Below, one piece after another: positions 58,872 through 64,000 of a stretch of DNA of 64,000 nucleotides. A program made the position numbers and the translations under genes. The notes beneath the pieces were generated by a model. That model was given only the letters and a program-made list of their open reading frames with translations. It searched no databases and was not told the DNA's origin. Each line of letters starts with the position of its first letter. The first letter of the stretch is position 1. The DNA is from Puccinia triticina (Eukaryota > Basidiomycota > Pucciniomycetes > Pucciniales > Pucciniaceae), in the NCBI RefSeq assembly GCF_026914185.1, contig NC_070563.1, forward strand, positions 868,001 through 932,000, given 5' to 3'.

Positions 58872-61086
58872 TTATTTGTTTTGGGAGGAAGGGTTTGATT
58901 TGCGGGTGGAAGGAGAAGGCAAGAGTCTGGTGGAGCCTCGGAGGAGCTCGCTGAACCGGGTGGTAGAATCGTCGATGTAGTGGTTCTCGGTGCCATAGAG
59001 AGTAGGGTTGCTTGGCGCACACTCTGGCGACGTTGCGGGGGATGGTGAGTCCGGGGGGATAGCGGGGGCCTTCTTGGCCGTGGGGAAGAACTTCAAGGGC
59101 TTGAAGTTGTAAGCAGGAGCCGGGGGAGTGACCGAGGGAGTGGAGGATGCCATCGACACATCGGATTGGGTCGCGGGGGCAGGAGCGCTGGTCCCAGAGG
59201 GGCCGGCAGAGGGGCCGGCAGAGGGGCCGGCAGAGGGGCTTGGAGCACTGCTGCGGGAGGGACCAGCAGCGAGACCAGGAGCACTGGGGCGAGAGGGGCC
59301 AGGGGAGGGCGGGGCGGGCGTGAGCTTGGTCTTTTTGGTTGAAGGAGGAGTCGGAGACTCGTCTTCGGCTGCGCGGCGTTTGCGTCGGGAGGGGGTGACA
59401 CTGGGGCTGGGCTCGAGGAAGGCCGTCTCAACGGACAGCAGGTTTTCCACGAAACTGCGCGATTGGGCTTCTTCTTCGGAAGATTCAGAAAGCGAGCTCT
59501 CCAGCAATTCATCGGCGTGGAGTAATGCGGGTTGCGAGCGAGTTGGATCACTGATGTTCAATCGCTCGGTAGCAAAGGAACGCGATAGTTCTCGTGGCAG
59601 GTCGATCGAATCGATCGAGGGCGGGTCAAACGGTCCGGCGGGGGGAGTCGAAACTCGTACTGGCGAGTGATGTTGTCGCGTAGGAGAAGGCGACGGGTTG
59701 GGTCGCGTGGGAGAAGCTACGCGGGATTGTGGTCGCGCAGGAGAATGTACGCGGGATTGTGGTCGCGCAGGAGATTGAGCGCGGGATTGTGGTCGCGCAG
59801 GAGACGGTCCGCGGGGTCCTGGGACTGCTGGGGTAGCTCCAGTGGGCCATGGTGTTTGAGGGTTGACGGGGGAGCGTGCGAAACCGTAGTTGTGGTAAGT
59901 GGTGGTGTCGACTGGGTTGGAAGGTGAAGCAGGAGGATGACGGGGGAACTGCCGCATGGGCTGTCTGCTAGCCGAAAGAACCGCCCAGACATACTTGCCG
60001 CGGTCGAGTTCTTCAAGGGTGTCCCGGATCAAGAAGCTGATGAAGTCGATGTTGGTCTGGGTGATGCTTCTCGGTAGGCCGAGTCGTTGGGCCTCTCGTC
60101 GGATAGCAGCTGGTAGTGCCTCACTTCCAGCACCAACAGCATCTGGACGGGCGGGTAGAGACAAGCCAATCATTTTGAGCTTCTGGAAGAAAGAGAATAA
60201 AGGATGAGATTTTGTAAAAAAAGCTCACTGGTGTACTCGGATGGTGGGACTAATTGACCTCGCAGCCTTCCCCGCTCGAGAATTGCCCTGATGAATTTGG
60301 CGGTAGAGGCGGTTGTAGTCTCACCAGAAGTTTCACCTGTGCGGCCTGAGCCCTGTGCTTGGGCCTGAGACGTGGAGGCATGGGGAGCTGGTGACCTGGC
60401 CGAGGCGCGCAGGGGAGAGCGAGGAGGTGAACCAGCTGGGGTTTTTGAGACGGGTGATGATCGAGGTGCAAGGGGGCGGGGTGACTGGGCGGTGACAGGG
60501 GCGGGAGCAGCTTGGGGGCTAGGTGGGTGTTGGGAGCGCCGGGCACGGGAGGCTTCTGGGGATGACGGTGCGAGGAGGGTGGCTTTTTTCTTTTGTGCAG
60601 CAGTGATACGAGCATTGGTTTTGGTAGCGCGGGCAGGTTGGGGTGCTTTGCCTTGGGCGGGGGCTGGCGTAGGTCTCGCGGAGGCTATGAACCATTGCGG
60701 GGGTAAGTCGGCAGAGTCCGGATCACCGCCCAGAATACGCTTGAGCGCTTCACGGAGCTTTGCAGCCCCTAGGTTACGACGGATGGAGTGTTTCTGGTAG
60801 GGTATGGACGAGTTGGTTAATCAAAGGTCAGAATGTGACCTGCCGGGTGCTTTTTGGGGGGTGATGTGGGAGGACTTACTGCCGCTTCAGCTTGCAAGGC
60901 ATGATAAGGCAGGGAATCGATGTCCTCGAGCGATGGGGTTCGGGGCATGTTGGCGATGGATTTCAGGGGGGCAGGCCGGGACAGGGAGCAGGCGAAGCGC
61001 GAGTAGGGTCCGGGTATCAGATAAAACGGTTGGGGCCTGTTCGAATTCATGATCATCGTATGAGAAGAGTGCGAAGAGGGAGGCAT
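58872..61086 (-). CDS. SAP-like, Ser/Pro/Ala-rich nuclear protein; one splice junction unresolved
   Basis: Exon 1 61086-60880, exon 2 from 60793, exon 3 60182-58872. The exon 1/2 junction joins LPYHALQAEAA to KHSIRRNLGAAKLREALKRI, which looks like a SAP-type DNA-binding helix pair (an LQ..A....I..N......L pattern). Later segments: STAKFIRAILERGRLRGQLVPPSEY, then exon 3 with ITQTNIDFISFLIRDTLEELDRGKYVW. Tandem SPARPQSRxx repeats and long Ser/Pro tracts follow, with an RRKRR nuclear signal near the middle. The obvious donor of intron 2 (60229) gives phase 1, whereas exon 3 needs phase 0. Either another donor is used or one base is missing. A chromatin role is inference. Confidence 0.6.
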
Positions 61087-62555
61087 TAGATGTTAAGTCA
61101 GCGGGATGAAGGACGAGAAGAGATGATGAAGGAGCTGAACGCGCGCGAGACGCGTGGAGAGCGAGGAGGCGTGTGGCCGCGTGGGTATGAAACTACAATG
61201 GCTCGGGGAGACAGTGCTACTGCATACGGGGTGTGAACAGAACTTCGACACTTACAGAACTGCCGTGCGACACTTGGCCAAGGGGGTCTGGGGAGCTTGG
61301 AGACAAGAACTCTGTTCAAGAAGACGACTAGCAGGGCTCCTGAGAGCAGAAACACAGGGAACGAGCTACAGGGAACAACAGCGGGCTGGTGACTAGCAGT
61401 GGGGCAGGGTGACGGCTATCCTGGGGGCAGAAGGGACTGGGGAGGAGGGGGGAGGGCATCGCGGTACCAGGGCAGTTGGTAGGGTCCTTATATAGCCAAC
61501 CAAAAGCGCCGACTGTCCCGGCTGAGCTGGAGCAGGAGGGCGGAGAGATCAGCCGAGACCTCAGTTGTGCTAGCCAAAGACCGCGAAAGGATAGAGGGTT
61601 ATTGGACTTTCACTGGCTGCTTCTTCAGTCTGCCTCCCTCGAACCTTGAATCTCATGCAGCCTAGCGTAGCCTTCGCTGGTAGAATGCTCCTATTTGCTG
61701 CATCCGGCGAAGGAATTCGCCGGCGAGTTTGCCACGTAGACGGCATCCCCTTTCCGGAACCGGGCAAAGCAAATGGCCATGCATTCGTTGGCGGCTGCCT
61801 AGGTAGGCCGGAACACTCCATCACACAATCATCAAGCGGCCTCATCGGCCTCGGGATCCGCCGGCTCTGGAATTTCCCCGTGTCAAGACTCTTTCGCCAC
61901 CCTCGATCCGTCTGAATGCCTTCCTTTTCCGTTGCAAACTCAACTCATATCCGGTCTGCCACCCTTGCAACCTTAACAAAACAGTGGAACAATTCCCCAT
62001 TCTAAAGCAAAGCTAACGCACGACAATGCAAACACCTTGCAAGTATGTATGAGCTACTATATGGATCTATGTAGATATGTTCTTAATGAGATTGTGATTC
62101 ACCCAAGTTTTCCTCAGCAGTGTGTCAGACTCATATTCGCAGAAGGTTTTGTTAGGTTTTGTTAGTTTGGAGACAGAAATAAAGAAAAGCATATATTAGT
62201 AATCACATACACATTAGAGTGGCATCGTTCTTGCATTTCATTAATTGTCCTCGCCCAGTTCCTCTCGAGCCTTGCACTCCCCCTAGTCTGCTAAATGTCC
62301 ATTTGATTCTTATCTTCTCTTTTTCAATTGATGTATTTTTTGAAGTTTTTCAATCACTTTTTTTTTGGCTGAATGGAGGACCAAACATGAAGGTACGAAC
62401 AACAGAAGCAGAGAAAGAAGATGTTGAACATGAACAAAGGTATGGACACTTCAAAAAAACAAAAAAAAACTCAAGGAAGTGTTTGGGTCAAAAAAGAAAG
62501 GATTAAGTATACTACAACGTCAAGAAGGAAGTATCAAAAAAAGAGGGGGAGATGA
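61087..62555. other. intergenic
   Basis: Likely promoter of the SAP-like gene (to about 61560) and 3' flank of MKT1. Contains a T-rich stretch at 62300-62370. No gene seen. Confidence 0.5.
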
Positions 62556-64000
62556 TTATAATCTCAGAGGTTTGAGCCAATCGTTGGCTTTTTCGAATCC
62601 ATCTGATAGATTGGAATTGATTACTTTTTCATCCTTGAGTGTTCGGACTATTTTCATAACCTATGATTGATCATCGAAGCAGGTGGTCAGAGTCATGAGA
62701 GGTTTAGAAGGGTGTGGGGATAGACAGATGTGAGAAAGAGAAGAGGACGTACGGCGTCCCAGAACCTGAAGCCTCTATTCAGCTCTGCCCTGACGTCTCT
62801 GACCATCGGGAAGCCGTCCTGAGCGCCGGCGATGATATCATTCTTGAGTTCCAACAGGAGCTCCTCCGCGTTCTCCTCGTTCTCGATCTCCGTCTTCGTG
62901 CAGACGATCGCGTCGGCATAGCCCTTGAAGAGGATGCCCATTCCCGTGTTCGGCTCGACCTGGAACGGCAGCGACAGACTCACCTCCATCCCGTCTTCCC
63001 GCGACCGACGGGTGTCGTTTCGGAGGACCATCGAGAGGACTATCGATTCTACCAGTAGGCGCATCGACTTGCTCAGTGATCTCACGAACGAGTTGAACGT
63101 TAACAGGTCCCGTGACAATGGTCCCTGCCAAGCCATCGACTAGTTTCAAAAAAAAAATAAGGGAAACGTCAATCGAATTAGCTCGCATGCTCCCTCCATG
63201 CAAACTTGAATATATACTATATACTCTAACTCACCTTGAACGAAAGGGGGACGATTGAGAGGACTCTCATGACGAGTAACATGTTACGTTTATCATCTTC
63301 GGTTCCGAGATGAGCGGTACCAGTCCAAGTTCTACCGCCGAACCAATTGGAGTGGAGACAGCCCATGCGCAACATCTCGATGACGAGGAGCAGAGACTCC
63401 TGGAGTTTGTCGTTCACCTTGGCCTCCTTGAGGGCCATGTAGAGCGCCTTCCCCTGGATCGTGTGCTGGTGGTTCGGGTGCAGATAGCCGCGCAGCTCGA
63501 GGAACCGCCAGATCGTGTTCGCCACTACCTCGTCCTTCTTCTCTAGCGGCTTGTGGTTCGTCGCTAGTGTCGATCGCGGTGTCCGGGTACGTCCGGCTAG
63601 CTGCGATTGTGATGTCGCGCCTAGACAGAGTGAAATGTCGATCGTCGATGACTGGGCGGCAGATAGGTATCCATCTTGCTATCAGTCCCAATCCACAATC
63701 TTCCTGATTTTCATCCTTAGCCCTCCGGAGAATTTGGTACTCAACGTTTTGCCGCTTTAGCTCCTCTTCAACTACTCCAGCCGGTACGTTCCAATTCGAG
63801 ATTTTTTCGATCAAGTTCATCGTCACATTTGAGGTGTGAGGAATCGTGTAGTTGTTGTGAGGATCGAAATAATAGATGGCAGACTAGAGGTGAATGAGAC
63901 AAATAAGTATTAGGGTAGCAGACTGAGCGGATTGAGGCAGGTGAGGATAGACTTACCACTGGTTTTTTCTGCCAGAAGGGGTGCAATGGGGAGAGAACGA
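62556..64000 (-). CDS. MKT1: MKT1-type post-transcriptional regulator, C-terminal part (runs off right edge)
   Basis: Exons 64000-63957 (cut by the window), 63883-63697, 63620-63235, 63139-62753 and 62660-62556; phases agree throughout. Visible blocks match the C-terminal half of yeast Mkt1: TIWRFLELRGYLHPNHQ, GKALYMALKEA, LQESLLLVIEMLRMG, RNMLLVMRVLSIVPLSFK, then WQGPLSRDLLTFNSFVRS, LPFQVEPNTGMGILFKGY and a closing DGFEKANDWLKPLRL. In yeast Mkt1 has a nuclease-like fold and works with Pbp1 in post-transcriptional control of mRNAs, including nuclear-encoded mitochondrial ones. The nuclease-like N-terminus lies outside the window. The third intron uses a GTGGAT donor, less usual than the rest. 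Confidence 0.8.

Noticed and set aside
59128..59670. 180-codon plus frame
   Set aside because: Mirror of the repetitive Ser/Pro/Ala region of the minus-strand SAP-like gene.

Overview
The window reads as nuclear DNA of a rust fungus (Pucciniales, most likely Puccinia or a close relative). Genes have many short GT-AG introns (about 60-130 nt). The transposon families (KDZ, copia, a DIRS-like retroelement, Tc1/IS630-type) and GC-box minisatellites fit rust genomes, and the recognisable single-copy genes are basidiomycete-like. The organism call is inference from gene content; there is no rRNA or tRNA marker in the window.

Ordinary genes, left to right: a cut-off N-terminus of a RecQ-like helicase (1-388, minus); a proline-rich protein of unknown function (2315-3413, minus); an 11-exon HPT1-type hypoxanthine-guanine phosphoribosyltransferase (4139-5708, minus); an intact member of an unrecognised gene family (43890-45189, plus); a complete mitoferrin MRS3/4 (51082-52448, minus); a complete 12-exon secreted tyrosinase (55010-56957, plus); a SAP-like low-complexity protein (58872-61086, minus); and the C-terminal half of MKT1 (62556-64000, minus, running off the right edge).

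The middle (about 8-42 kb) is a nest of mobile elements. A 5.3-kb Tc1/IS630-like element with 415-bp inverted repeats lies at 8192-13492. A member of the unrecognised family starting at 13741 is cut in two by a 21.0-kb insertion and resumes at 35716. The outer insertion is a gag-only copia-type LTR element (identical 192-bp LTRs, 5-bp target duplication). Its gag ORF is itself split by a 19.3-kb KDZ DNA transposon. Removing the KDZ element plus one copy of a 5-bp duplication gives back an uninterrupted 300-codon gag frame. The KDZ element carries three genes: the DDE transposase, a TET/JBP-type 2OG-Fe(II) dioxygenase on the opposite strand, and an RGG-rich protein with an HMG-like segment. Its inverted ends consist mostly of minisatellite.

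At 36.4-42.7 kb there is a decayed second copy of HPT1 and of the unrecognised family, interrupted by a DIRS-like retroelement. Without the insertions, the window is a tandem duplication of a three-gene block (HPT1, family member, family member), in which one copy kept HPT1 and the other kept a family gene. Many disabling changes in the mobile genes are in-frame TGA or TAA codons that one C-to-T change could have made from CGA or CAA. The remaining intergenic DNA is largely minisatellite, including a roughly 1-kb array of perfect hairpins at 46.1-47.1 kb.
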